64,000 nt of DNA from Eukaryota sp. TZLM1-RC. Its lineage: Eukaryota; Metamonada: BaSk clade. Both the position numbers and the translations under genes were made by a program. The notes under the pieces are model-generated. The model searched no databases. It was not told the DNA's origin and worked only from the letters and a program-made list of their open reading frames with translations. Location of the stretch: the NCBI GenBank assembly GCA_040285825.1, contig JAUPSS010000003.1:2666001-2730000 (forward strand), read 5' to 3'. This document shows, piece after piece, positions 34,592-46,280 of the stretch (the first letter of the stretch is position 1; each line of letters begins with the position of its first letter).

Positions 34592-34890
34592 CTATCCTTG
34601 TTGTTGAGCTTTCATTGACAAGCTTCTTCCTAAAGTTAACAGAATGATCATAGGGTAACAAACCAGCAGCTATAATTTCATCACACAACAATAATTGAGA
34701 AGAAATAACAGCAGATGAACGAATCATATTTCTTAAAACACAATAGTTGTCCCAAATTCCAAGTTCCTTTGGATCACAGGCTTCTCCAGAAAAGACATCT
34801 AAACCAACAATGCCACCCTCTTCGGCTTCTTCTTGCAAGTTGATAATAGTCTCTTCAGCATCAAGACCAGAGTTTTGAGCAAGTGTTTAT
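34592..34890 (-). pseudogene. CCT6 (TCP-1 zeta) chaperonin subunit, C-terminal fragment
   Basis: Minus strand from about 34890: TLAQNSGLDAEETIINL, GIVGLDVFSGEACDPKELGI, WDNYCVLRNMIRSSAVISSQ, LLLCDEIIAAG. This is the C-terminal equatorial domain of the zeta subunit of the cytosolic chaperonin CCT/TRiC, which folds actin and tubulin. A 34-nt GT-AG intron (34630-34663, GTTTGT donor) joins to GRSLSMKAQQQG and a TAG at 34592-34594. Upstream of the TLAQ position the frame hits a stop, and no further CCT6 sequence is visible, so about 430 N-terminal residues are missing. Probably a truncated duplicate or rearrangement product. Confidence 0.8.
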
Positions 34891-34904
34891 CTCAATAGGT
34901 GAGA

Positions 34905-35010
34905 AACACAAAAAAGGGATTAGGGAGGGATTAGGGAGGGAAGGGAAAAAAAGGGATTTGTATTCAACCTAAAATTCAATCACTTGTAAAATAAATTCAA
35001 TCGTTTATTC
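34905..35010 (+). repeat. Dispersed repeat, copy 2
   Basis: Purine-rich GGGATTAGGGAGGG units followed by TATTCAACCTAAAATTCAA. Related in inverse orientation to 2215-2345. It begins 15 bp beyond the CCT6 breakpoint and may have caused the truncation. Confidence 0.55.
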
Positions 35011-35158
35011 TCCCTTCTCTTCACCTGTACAATGATATTTTGCATTATTACTTCATGACAGAAGGGATAGACCAGAAGCGGCTTTCATAGGGTAAAACAC
35101 TTTCTCATCTAGGTGATGTTTAAGTACCAGTCTCTTCTACACCACTATCACAACAACC

Positions 35159-35434
35159 ATGTATTTCCAGAACTTAGGTGCTGACACAAGTTGTTCGTTA
35201 TACCTACTAAGTTTATCCTTCTATCGTGTTCCAGTGTCGTATCTTGTTTCAATGCGGTTCAATAGAAGTACTATGTACAAGGCGTCGGCAGCATCTGGTG
35301 CTGTCGTACTTGGATCTGTTTTGTTTATGAATAGACAAAGAGTAATCCATTCATCAAAACACGCTGTATCCAAAATAGCTTCTAGACGTAGGAAAACTTC
35401 CGAACTACCATTAATAATGGGTGAAGGTATCTGA
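35159..35434 (+). CDS. Small ORF, unknown
   Basis: 91 aa from ATG 35159, unrecognised. A second ATG (MYKASAASGAVVLGSVLFMN) would give a short protein with one hydrophobic segment and a basic tail (KIASRRRKTSELP). It could be an exon of a larger gene or chance. Confidence 0.25.
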   Translation: MYFQNLGADTSCSLYLLSLSFYRVPVSYLVSMRFNRSTMYKASAASGAVVLGSVLFMNRQRVIHSSKHAVSKIASRRRKTSELPLIMGEGI

Positions 35435-35639
35435 TCAGTATTTTATAAGTGAATAATGCCACATTCAATTTGATCACTTAACTGCTGTAAACACATAATA
35501 AAATTCACTTTCATGGATTCACTGCTACACCAGAAGACAAGAACTCAAAGACTTTTAACAATTATGTATAGAGTCAAACAAACTGGGACATATTGAATCA
35601 AGAAAGTTCAGAAGCATATAAAGCATACCTTTAAATGTC

Positions 35640-36480
35640 AATTTTTTAAAAAATATTTATTTATTGGAGAACTTATAAATCAACATCTAAATAATCCATC
35701 TCTCCCAAAACAAAACAACTAGATGCAACTCTCTCGTAGTGAGATCCAAGAGAAAGGAAAGCATCAGAAACCATCTTCAACATCCTCTTGACAACAAAAA
35801 AATTCTATTTTGCCAAAACAATCAGTTGAAATTTCTGTTACTTCTCCTCTTTACAATCATTTCAAAATCTGCCAAAATGCGTATAGCCGTGGGAGCAAGT
35901 GAACTATATAGAGAACATACAAATGGATACAAATTGTATTTTACATGCCGTTGACAATGCTGGACAATTTGGACAAAGATTGATTGTACTTTCTGATTTT
36001 GAAAATTTCAGCATTTGAATGAGGATTATGAATTTTAGAATTAGCAAGCTTTTCATTTGAGGCATAACAAGGATCATCAGACAATACATCCAATAAAATG
36101 AAGTTTCCATCTAATCTAGGTAATATGACATCACCTCTATTGTTCTTATGAAAATCATCAGTATCAAACAGATTTGACAACAGAGGTTCCAAAAAGGATT
36201 CAATTCTATGAGACTTACACATACAATATAACTGGTCTCTTACAGCATCGTGAACTCTACTTCTAAAAGTAATAAAATGTTTACAATTTAACAAATGAGT
36301 AATGGTAATTTTTTGAGAGCATTTATTTATTCAATTATGCGATAAATTATCAGGCCAGATCAAGAAACGAAATCTCATATTCAAAGTGCGGACAGAATCA
36401 GTTAAGAGAGAGCCATACACTTGAGGAATTGTTACTAAGGCAGAAGAAGTACTATCACACATATCTTGTAAAAGAATTCC
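35640..36480 (-). mobile_element. LINE-C copy, degraded C-terminal part
   Basis: Frame 36294-35941 reads MLNCKHFITFRSRVHDAVRD and NNRGDVILPRLDGNFILLDV, nearly identical to 39.1-39.7 kb. The C-terminus is shifted and shortened. The upstream Cys motif is interrupted by a stop. Confidence 0.85.
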
Positions 36481-36634
36481 AGCAGTAGCTGCTGGCATTC
36501 CGGAATTCCACCTAGAATTCTGAGAACATTATGTTTGTCTGTAATCGACTCCATAAGGTATTGGTTTATTGTTTGAAACAAATTGTCACATTTGTATACT
36601 TTTGTGCTTAAACTTATTAGATTTGGGGTCCCAG

Positions 36635-38929
36635 ATGCTACCCCTTCCGCCTAATTTGGGCTCTTTGCTCGTCTTTTGGTTGCCCATTGTTCTTGTTCTG
36701 ATGGGTCATGCTGATGCTTTTAGTTGGGGTGACTGGAATAACAGATCCTCTCAACAGCAATTCGCAAACATCACCTCCATTCCATCCAATGTAGATGCAA
36801 TGACTGCCAGTGTAGTCAAGTACCATGAAGCAGATTGCGATTCTATTGTTCTTGCTTGGCTCCATAATAACCGCATTAATTATCGAATCTTTTATTGCTT
36901 CTTTAAGTATGGACATTTTTCTTCAAGTGAGGGGTTCACTCCATTTTGGTCTTTAAGAGAGGAGGAACATAGTTTTCCTATCAGTGTGCCTGGCGACTAT
37001 CCTAATGCCCGTGGTTCCCCTTTAGTTGGTGTTTCTAATCGTCCAGATTCTTGGTCCATAGCTGTTGCCCAAGATTCCAATGGATTGGTTTTTTCCGTCA
37101 ATAGATGCTATAGTCGTGCTACTGTCTTGTACAGTGGTCAAGCTTGTAATAAAGATTTCCAAGTAGGCAGTAATGTTATTCAATGCCGTAATGACTCTTT
37201 TGATTTGGATCGGTTTGGTTAATCATTCTCTCATTTTAGTGATGTCCATGGACGTTGTAGGTACCGTGTGTACAGGGGAATAAAACTCCACGAGCCTGCT
37301 AATGGACTTCCTACGGTTACGGCCAATTCCCTCAGAGCTGTGCAACATTACCGATATGATGATATTCCTGAGCATGATGAAAGTCCAAGACATGCTGACC
37401 CAACCTTGTGTATGAACTTCCTCTAAATCTCACCTCCAGGGCAAGTACCAAACATGGTAGGTTCATTTTCTGCAATGAAAGACTTGGATGGCGATGATGT
37501 GCCAGAAGTAGTGACGGGTGGTGTTTATCGTCGTCCAGTGTCTTTATGGTCGTACAGAAGTAATATTGAAAGGCCTTGTTGCGAAAACTCCCAAGAAATT
37601 GATAGTGGTGCTAGTGACCCGGCTGATATTTTTCAAGACTGGAGAATGATTGAAGTACCCAACAGCCTCTCTGGAAGTATCAGTGACGTTTCTTCTGGTT
37701 GGGTCATTCGCAACAACAGGTATGTGAATTCCTGTATCAATTAATAGGAGAATTTTACCTGATGGTAATTGGAGACGACCAGCTAGAGTTTGTTGCTTTT
37801 GTGTTCTTATTTTAGGGTTGGCTAGACCCCTCTCCTGAGGCTTATAGTAGTACAGAAGTTGACATTGAATTCGAGTTTGCTTAATGGTCTTGCTTATTTC
37901 AGATGGGGAATTGATGAGGATAATTATGGTGCATTTAATCATGGAGAGTGTGTTCTTCCTATTCTTACATTAGAGCTGGTTTCCTCTTTGGAGTGTCAGA
38001 CGACAGCAACTATTATGTCTATGTCATGTCAAATCACCGACTCTGTGGCAATCTTCGTGAAGATTATGCTGAAGGTGTTTTGAAGGCTACATCTGGCTCC
38101 AGAAGTATCTTAAGAACTCGGGGTAACTTTCCTCAATTCTATCCTGGTCAGAAGCACGATTTCAGGATAACTCTCAAAGGGACAAGAATCCGAGTTTGGC
38201 GTGATGGTGTTCAGATCTTCAACTTTGTTGACTCTGGAACCATTCATTCAGGTAGCTATGGATTTTACGTTTGGGTGTGTACCATGTTTCAAGACCTTTA
38301 ACCTCAGGACCAAGATGTTTGTTAACTCACTTCATTTTAACCTTAGGGAGTATGTTACTGCCTTTCTTCATAACTCTAGGCTTATTTTGACAAGATTGTG
38401 ATTAACACTAGATCTGTATCAGGAGATGTGCAGGTAAATAGCGACTACAACAACCCAGCTTCGTCTACCAGAGAATGTGTCTTGCGCACCATTGTCAGTA
38501 GTTTCACAAGTAATACCTATGCATCTGCTGCCATGTTTGTAGACTCCTCTTTACCCTACTTACTCTAGTCGACGAGCTACTAATACCATCATACCTGGAT
38601 GTGGCTCCAGCAATGGTCCTCTTTCATGTACGGCTAGCTGGGTGAATCTAGACATTGACAGCAGACCCGATCTGTTGGTACACTGCACTGTTGGAACCTC
38701 TGACTTTTACAAAGTTGGTTATAATTGGGGTCTTTCAGGTCCTGTTTCTTGGGGTGATTTCTCCAGAGGGTCGATCAATCATTCAAATTCAAACACCAAA
38801 CTTGCCTTATTGGATGTACCTTTCAATGACCGAAGCCCTACAGCCATTTCCATTCCCAATCAAGTACCTCCTGTGATGATGATTACTGCTGTCAATGGAG
38901 CACTTAGATACCGCCACATGATGAGGTAG
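36635..38929 (+). CDS. Secreted FG-GAP / LamG-like protein, 11 exons, 666 aa
   Basis: ATG 36635 starts a signal peptide (LLVFWLPIVLVLMGHADA). Joining exons at GT-AG sites removes every stop and gives one 666-aa frame. Introns: 37213-37239, 37410-37439, 37720-37747, 37788-37815, 37875-37902, 37948-37973, 38275-38307, 38317-38346, 38350-38379 and 38535-38568 (26-34 nt each). Domains: an N-terminal WGDWNN repeat, an FG-GAP-like motif (MKDLDGDDVPEVVTGG), and a concanavalin-like/thrombospondin-C-type region (AGFLFGVSDDSNYYVYVMSN, then LKGTRIRVWRDGVQIF and DGAYFDKIVI). A second FG-GAP-like block follows (LDIDSRPDLLVHC, PVSWGDFSRGS). Likely an extracellular adhesion or sugar-binding protein. A 3-nt exon (GGA, 38347-38349) is implied; a single 63-nt intron is the alternative. 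Confidence 0.8.
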
Positions 38930-39064
38930 GTTTTGTTTTGTGTATATTTGTAAAATAAAGGAAGTTTAGATAATAAATCAAATATATTGTGAATCGATTT
39001 TTTCCTCAACATTTCACTCACTCAGAATTCTTGATTGCTTGAACTTTGGTAGAAAGTTTTTTTT

Positions 39065-41274
39065 TAAAAATTTAATTTTATTCAAAACCTATAAATCAAC
39101 ATCTAAAAAATCCATCTCTCCCAAAACAAAAACACTAGATGCAACTCTCTCATAGTGAGATCCAAGAGAAAGCAAAGCATCAGAAACCATCTTCAACATC
39201 CCCTTAAAAATAGAAAACACAATTCTATTTTGCCAAAACAATTTGTTGAAATTTCTCCCAGTTCTTCTCTTTACAATCATTTCAAAATCATCCAAAAAAC
39301 GTAAAGCAGTTGGTGCAAGTGAACCAAAAAGGGAAAATACAAATGGATACAAATTATATTTTGCATGCTGTAGACTGGCCAATTTGGACAAAGGTTCATT
39401 GTATTTTTTGAATTTAAAATTTTCAGCATTTGAAAGGGGATTATGAATTTCAGAATTAACAAGCCTTTCATTTGAGGCATAACAAGGATCATCAGACAAT
39501 ACATCCAATAAAATGAAGTTTCCATCTAATCTAGGTAATATGACATCACCTCTATTGTTCTTATGAAAATCATCAGTATCAAACAGATTTGACAACAGAG
39601 GTTCCAAAAAGGATTCAATTCTATGAGATTTACACATACAATATAACTGGTCTCTTACAGCATCATGAACCTTGCTTCTAAAAGTAATCAAATGTTTACA
39701 ATTTAACAAATGAGTAGTTGTAATTTCTCGAGAACATTTACAAATTAAATTATGAGGTAAATTATCAGGCCAGATAAAGGAACGAAATCTCATATTCAGA
39801 GTCCAAGCAGAATCGGATAAGAGAGTACCATAAACTTGTGGAATTGTTGTTACTAAGGCAGAAGAAGTACTGTCACACATATCTTGTAAAAGATTTGCAA
39901 AAGCGGGATTCTTTTTCTTGGCCAAGCCAAGTCTAACATCAAAATCCAAGCTTTCAAAAATCTTTGACAATTTTTGTTGAAGCTTTTTACAGCAAAACTG
40001 TAAAATTATATAGAGATCGGTTTGGAATTTCTTGAATTGATTGAGGAAAACATTTGGTCCAAATTTGTGGCGGTAATTTTTCAAGTTCACAAGATAACTC
40101 ATACAAATGGGGACTACAATTGGGGACTAACAGATGAGAATCATCAGGAAATCTACGAGAAAATTCATAAATAAAATTTTTGCCACCACCCAAGAATGCT
40201 GATTGACACAAAATTGAAGATTTAGTAAAACCAATACCACCCAAATTTGCTGAAGAAAATAAATGGCTTTTCAACATTCCTGGTTCTACATCCAATAAAT
40301 CAGCAAAAAATTCTGTTCTCAATGAATTAAAAGAACGACAAAAATCTAATGCTATGGAAGGAGCACAAGATCTCAAAATGTGGGTTATTCTCCCAGTGTA
40401 GCAAATTTTTAGCATGAAAAATTTTAATATGCTTTTCTATATCTAAAGAAGAAATTGAATCAAGTTCAATTTTCATTTTTTCCAAAATAACTTGCAATTC
40501 ATTCTGAATTTGAGGCACATTTCCTAACCAACAACCAAGGAACTTAAAAGCATCACTACTATAATTAGTAAATGGGACAATAGAATCGTTTATCACGAGG
40601 TCTTGAGCAGAAGAGCCAATCAGAAGGCATTTGCTGGCATTAAGATGAAGCCCAATATTTTCATATGAATCGGCAATTTCTTGAGCAACCAATTCTAGTA
40701 AATCAAATGAACCAATCAAGGATATATCATCCATATAAGCTACTATTTTTATAGAAGGGTATTTTTGCTTAATGATATTTAAAGTTTTGTGAATAGCTAA
40801 ACGAAACAATAATGGGCCTAAAGGATCTCCCTGCTTCACTCCAGAAGATGATTTAAGACCAAATGAATTAAAAATTAAATCTGATTCTTTCCCACAAAAA
40901 TGGTAGAAAAAACTCGATAGCTCAGGAAAGTCAGATTTAATAACTTCAAAAATTGCTTCTCGCTTTACAGAATTAAAAGCATTTTTAAAGTCGAGATTAA
41001 AAATAAAATTATTTTCCTCTGCATTAAAAAAGGTATCAGAGGCAATAGCAGCAACAGAAGCACCATCAATTGTTTTGATTCCAAATTGATGAGGATTCAA
41101 AAATGTAGAAGCTTTGTCTTTGACACGATCTTTGGTAGAAAGTCTCAGCAGTTTATGCAGAGCTAGGTTCAATTTTTGACATAAATATTCTTTCACCGAA
41201 TATTCTTCATCATCAACAATTACCCACGAATGCAACTTGTACAAAATTGCACTTGATGCTTTGTAATATGTCAC
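39065..41274 (-). mobile_element. LINE family C, nearly complete RT-endonuclease
   Basis: Frame 41274-40327: HQFGIKTIDGASVAAIASD, LDFKNAFNSVKR, SSSGVKQGDPLGPLLF and AYMDDISLIG (RT catalytic). Frames 40415-39987 and 40102-39089 continue after one-base shifts: GGIGFTKSSILCQSAFLGG, NMRFRSFIWPDNLPHNLICK, a Cys motif ending HLLNCKHL, endonuclease KNNRGDVILPRLDGNFILLD, and a terminal FWQNRIVFSIFKGM. N-terminal DNA-binding part missing. Second copy at 35.64-36.48 kb. Confidence 0.88.
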
Positions 41275-41636
41275 AAGAGTTTATTGGTACCATTTGTTCT
41301 GGAAGTGAGAAAAGAGTGTAGAATTGAAATTTCTGGATAAAACAATTAGTCCTTTTTATTAAAATTTTGTTGTGTGGAGTGGGCTACACATCTGACAAAC
41401 AGATAAGCCGAATTCAACTCAAGAATTTAATAAAAAATGAATGTAAATGATTAACTGAATAACGTAACAATTAGCCCAATTACTGTGAAGTACCAAATAG
41501 AGTCCGTGCTTAATAGAGCCCATAACTGAATTCTGTCCAATTTTTACATTATTTGTGTATAATTTTTTTCGAACATGAACCATAATATGTATTGTTATCA
41601 AAAACTCTAACTTTCTTTCTTTTATTTACCTTCACA

Positions 41637-41886
41637 ATGTTTTTCTCCATCGCATCTCGTTACCACAGGACTACTGGACCTGCTGATGTGTTTCCTAAAA
41701 TCCGCAAGAGTTGAAAAAAGCCAGAGTTCAATACTCTATTGGTTTTGAACAGAAGGTATTGGAAAAGCTTTTGGAAAACGGCAAGTCACATATTCTAAGA
41801 CGTTATACCCAACTTGATCACCGTCAAAAAGAAGACTGCGCAAGAGACAGGATTGCAATAATGTCAGCAGAAGACATTGTAGCATA
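41637..41886 (+). pseudogene. Small conserved-looking ORF with one frameshift, unknown
   Basis: ATG 41637 gives MFFSIASRYHRTTGPADVFP, then a TGA in an A-rich run. One base away the frame continues: KARVQYSIGFEQKVLEKLL, then RRYTQLDHRQKEDCARDRIA, to TAA at 41884. Total about 80 residues. I do not recognise it. Confidence 0.3.
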
Positions 41887-42688
41887 AATGTAATTGTAGT
41901 TTTTTAAGTTTTTTTATAGTCTGTGTTTAATTTAATTAAACTGTGTATTAGTTTATTCTTGATATAGGGTGTTAGGTTGAATGTTGGACCAAATAGAGCC
42001 CATAAATGATTTTTGGCGTCTTCTTTTGGCACTTGACAGTAGTAATAAATAGAGCTGGCCCAAGGGTTTGGATTCTCTCAGATCCCGGTAACCTTTCGAT
42101 AACCATTCTCTTACATTGACTCTTACCTCTTGTCTTCCCTCCATTGAACTTGACACTTTTTTAACTGATCTCCGCATCTTTATCTAATGTAGGTGAACAG
42201 CTTTATCTAATGTATCAGTTTACATTGGCTGATTCCTCACTTATTGGCCATTTTTCCCAGACTCTTGTTGGTATTAACAATGCAGATGTTACCTTTACTA
42301 ATGTTGATGTTTAGATTCACAAGCTTTTGGACATGTTGAATTAACCGATTCTAATTTCACTGCAGTGATGCCTGTGGGCTAGAGTCAGACATATGAACAG
42401 AGAGAGTAATTTATTACGACGGGAAATGAGCTATAGTGAATTTCAATACCATCACTAGTGAAGTCTCCATGACAGAACAATAAACATTAAGCTAATATAC
42501 AAGAACAAATAGATAAGTCTGACTACACTCTAGAATAGTGTAAAGACTAACAGCAGTAGATGTTGAATTTAACAATCTTGAAAGTAATGTTAATATTGTT
42601 AAAGCTTTAAATTTAAATTGTTTATTAATATAAACAATAATTTATTAAAGAAAAACTAACAATTAAATATAACTGACAATGATAATAA
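41887..42688. other. No gene confidently seen
   Basis: A plus-strand scrap near 42215-42310 (YQFTLADSSLIGHFSQTLVG) resembles a decayed secreted-protein segment, but there is not enough to call it. Confidence 0.35.
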
Positions 42689-43045
42689 CTAAGCTTCCAA
42701 AGCTTGAACAAGGCTTTCCACTCCTTTTCTGCGTCCCCTGTGAATAATGTCAGCATCTTCACATCCAGAAATCACAACTTGGAAACCAATGATTTGTTAT
42801 TCCTGGCCAAAAATAGCCTTAACCCTAGCGTCGGTCGTTATTCCTTTTAAAATTATGCCTCGAACAAAATTGTTGTCTACCGTGACGGGTATTCGGTAAG
42901 CTTTGCCCTCGAACCTTCCTGAAATTGCAAAGTTTTTCATGACTCTGCATTGCTTTCCATCATTCAATTTTAATGAACTGGCAATAGCGTTGGTTTTGGC
43001 CCCGTTGGCCTTCTTTCCTACCTTTTGATAATCCTGGGAAGCCAT
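42689..43045 (-). pseudogene. Unknown basic protein interrupted by one in-frame TAA
   Basis: From ATG 43045: ASQDYQKVGKKANGAKTNAI, MKNFAISGRFEGKAYRIPVT and IILKGITTDARVKAIFGQE. A TAA lies at 42797-42799, then the same frame continues QIIGFQVVISGCEDADIIHR and GRRKGVESLVQALEA to TAG at 42689. Without the stop it would be about 118 aa. Family not recognised. The continuation without a shift suggests a recent nonsense change. Confidence 0.4.
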
Positions 43046-43214
43046 TTTGTCTTTGGGTTTTACGACATATGGCGGCAGCCCAAGGTGGAGGTATTTCTTC
43101 ACCTTTTGAACTATTTAACGCTGTGGAGTCTTTTTTGTTGTGAAAATCACATACATTAATGACATAGATTAATGCAACAAACCTCCATGATTTTGTGAAT
43201 TAAATTCTTATACT

Positions 43215-44600
43215 TTCTTAAAAAATAAAACCGGAATTTTATTCAACAACAAATATGAAAACATAAAATACACAATTAAAACTCCACATCCTCAAAACCT
43301 GCCTCCCCTACATCAAAACAATTAATTGCCAATGTTTCAGAAAATTTCCTAAAAGAAGATAGTGAATCAGAAATCAGTTTTGCCATTCCGTTAAAAATAG
43401 AAAATACAATCCTGTTTTGCCAGTAAACACGATTGAAAATTCTTCCAGTTCTTTCCTTTACAACTACAACAAAATCCTCAAGGAAAGCCATAGCAGCCTT
43501 ACCCAAAGATCCAAGCAAAGAAAAACAAAGGGACATAAATTATATTGAGCATGAGAATTTTCATTAATCGAGGAAATGGGTTTCGCATATTCAGCAATTT
43601 TATATTTTTCGCCTGCAAGAAGAGGATTATTTACATCCGAGTTAATGAAATGTTCGTTAGAAGAATTACAAGGGTCAATGGACATAGCGTCTAAAATTGT
43701 AAAACTACCATTTAAGCCAGGAACAACTAGATCACCTCTTGTCAGACCCATAGAAGCTCTGTTGTAACGCGTACTATCAATATTGGGATCATTAAGAATT
43801 AATTTTGATAACAGCGGTTCTAAAAAGGAATCTACTCGATATGATTTGCACATTACATAAATTTGGTCCCTGATGTTATTATGCACTTTTCTTCTAAATG
43901 TAATGAAATGTTTACAGTTCAAAAGATGAGTAAACAAAAGAGGTTTACCACATTTACAAGTTAATTGATTGGGCAAAATGTTTGGCCACAAAAATCAACG
44001 AAAACGCATGTTTAAAAGCCATTCATTGTTTTTTAACAAAAGCCCATAAACAGAAGTAATTTGAGTTACTATAACAGCAGCAGAGCTATCACGAATATCC
44101 TTTAAATTACCGAAAGCGGGATTTTTAGTTTTGGCCAAGCCAAGTCTTACTTCATAATCCAAGCCTTCATATAATTTAACCAGATGGTGTTGAAGCTTTT
44201 TCACGCAAAAACGTAAAATTGGAAGTGATCGGGTGGGAATTTCTTGAATATTTTGAGGAAAACACTGGATCCAGATATCACTAGGCAAATTATCTAAGTC
44301 AATTTGAAGTTGATTCAAATAAAAATTAGATTCACCATGGATCAGATGAACATCATAAGGAAACCTTTGAAAAAATTCAAAAACAAAATTTTTTCCACCT
44401 CCTAAAAAAGCTGCTTTACATCAAATCGAAGATTTCGTGAAACCAATTCCACCTAAATCAGCAGAACAAAAAACATGACTTCGACTTAAAGATTCATTTA
44501 CCTCCAATAATGAGGAAAAAAAATTTGACCCGAAGTTTGTTGAAAGATCTACAAAAATCAAGAGACACTGAAGGAGGAGTTGATCTTGAAAAATTGTTCG
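43215..44600 (-). mobile_element. LINE family D, C-terminal half, frameshifted
   Basis: Frames 44318-43995, 43991-43464 and 43536-43276. They cover the connection region, a Cys motif (LTCKCGKPLLFTHLLNCKHF), endonuclease TRGDLVVPGLNGSF, and a C-terminal VYWQNRIVFSIFNGM...FDVGEAGFEDVEF. Further 5' the sequence degrades through 44600. RT core absent. Fragments of the same family at 9.43-9.77 and 51.13-52.40 kb. Confidence 0.85.
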
Positions 44601-44733
44601 GAATTTTTAACCCATCCTAAAAATCTTGAATATTCAGTAATGAGCAGACGGAATCATTCAAAACCTCTTTGTCAAATAATGCAATACATTTACTTTTCCT
44701 GCTATTATCTGGATGGGATCGATGAAAAGCCCA

Positions 44734-44925
44734 TCATTTTATTATATTTTCAGTCATTCCTACATAGACACCAGTAGGTAAATTGATTGTGTAAATACCT
44801 TTTATACAATGAGCTGTCGTGTTATCAATCAAATTTTTAACCTCGTTAAAATCTCTCGACGTAATTAAATCAAAAATGGATTTATTCACAAATGATTTGA
44901 TCAACGATATTCTTTTGTACAACAT
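44734..44925 (-). pseudogene. GIY-YIG nuclease-type fragment
   Basis: The minus strand reads SIFDLITSRDFNEVKNLI then CIKGIYTINLPTGVYVGMTE, matching the GIY-x10-YIG core (GIY...YVG) of the GIY-YIG endonuclease fold. It stops soon after. A minus-strand frame at 45251-45057 could be an upstream piece. It lies beyond the 5' end of the LINE-D copy; the relation to it is unknown. Confidence 0.4.
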
Positions 44926-46244
44926 AACTATTTAAGTGCTGTTTGGGTCTTATTTACTTCATTTATGGGTACAGATGATACAATTCTTAAAAAGTTTGTT
45001 TGAGAAATTGATCGAGAAATTGATTGAGAGTGTGCTTGAGAAATTGATTAAGAGATTCAATGAAAGATTGATTGAATGTGGAATACCTCTGAGTCATAAT
45101 GGTCACTCTCGGAAGGAGACCCACTTGACCATTTACTAAATTCTACAAATTTTCCAACATATTTAGGAAAATAGTTCAAATCTTGAATTAATTGTCTAGT
45201 TGCAACCAATGAAGCTAATTCAGCAGTAATAGATCTTGTTGTTCCAGACATTCTTACACTGTTTAATGCACAATTGATTTTGAGGTATTGAGTAACCTTT
45301 GCAGTAGTTTCATTAAAAAAAATTCTACATCATCCAGGAAATTTTTTTCTCTAAGGGAAAACATTTGTTCCTGAAAACATTCATTCCCTTGTCACTTTCA
45401 TGGATTTCACTTCCCTCTTTTCAGTGACATTGTTATATACCAACATGATCTTGAAGCTTTATCTGAAGAAGTTCATGTCATTTAGACTGAAATGATCAAC
45501 AAAGAATAAGATTGGATGATGAGATTGAGCAGTGCTTATCAACTTGGCCATATTCTGTTACCGTTTTTGACGAAATCTTAAAAACATGCATTTTATGATC
45601 ATATTCGTGGTGTCATCGATTCGAGGGTGTATAAAAATCAAATAAATAAATAAAAAAAACAAGAATTTTATTTAACACAGAAACTGTTAAAGTAGAATGA
45701 CTTTACTTAATCTAATCTTAACCTAATCTCAAGTTGTCATTTGTTTAAAATTATAATTATTATCATTATAACTATTTGTTAATTACTATATTAAATAAAA
45801 TTTTATTGAACTGTTAAGTTTTCTAATTGAAGTTCAACTTGTTTGGATTAGTGTTTGAAATCATTCAGTTAAATCAATTCCATCTCATAAATCTTATTAA
45901 ATAAACCCTTGGTTTTTCAGAAACCTGCAAATGGTTATGGACAAAAAAAATGTTGAACAATAGTATTACATGTGAACAAAATAATTGGTTCAAAAGAAAT
46001 AAAAAATGGTTCAATATAGACATATGTTGGAAAGCATTTGTTATACTAGGAAGATTGAAGATGTGTTTGAAGAATCATCAACTGGCTTGCTTTCACTTGG
46101 TGGATTACTTAGTGCACGAGGTGGTCAAGGTGGGCAAGCGGGACTGACATGACCTTGCACCTCCTCCCTGCTTCTTCAAAATTCCCCCTCCACCTTATCT
46201 ACAGTGACACTTGTCTTACATCATGATACCCTCTAAACTTTACA
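44926..46244. other. No gene confidently seen
   Basis: Contains a short degenerate repeat at about 45000-45070 (GAGAAATTGATTGAG-like units) and AT-rich DNA. Frames lack family features. Confidence 0.35.
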
Positions 46245-46280
46245 GTGGCCCTTCAACAGGGAAAACAACTGCTTCAAGCC

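Noticed and set aside
37213-37440. Stop-codon reassignment (TAA/TAG as sense) to explain in-frame stops
   Set aside because: Tiny introns remove the stops in the 36.6-38.9 kb gene, and long genes elsewhere (541, 651 and 298 aa) lack internal TAA/TAG and end with them.
42797-43102. Start of the unknown ORF at 43102
   Set aside because: It needs a GTG start; the ATG at 43045 is preferred.
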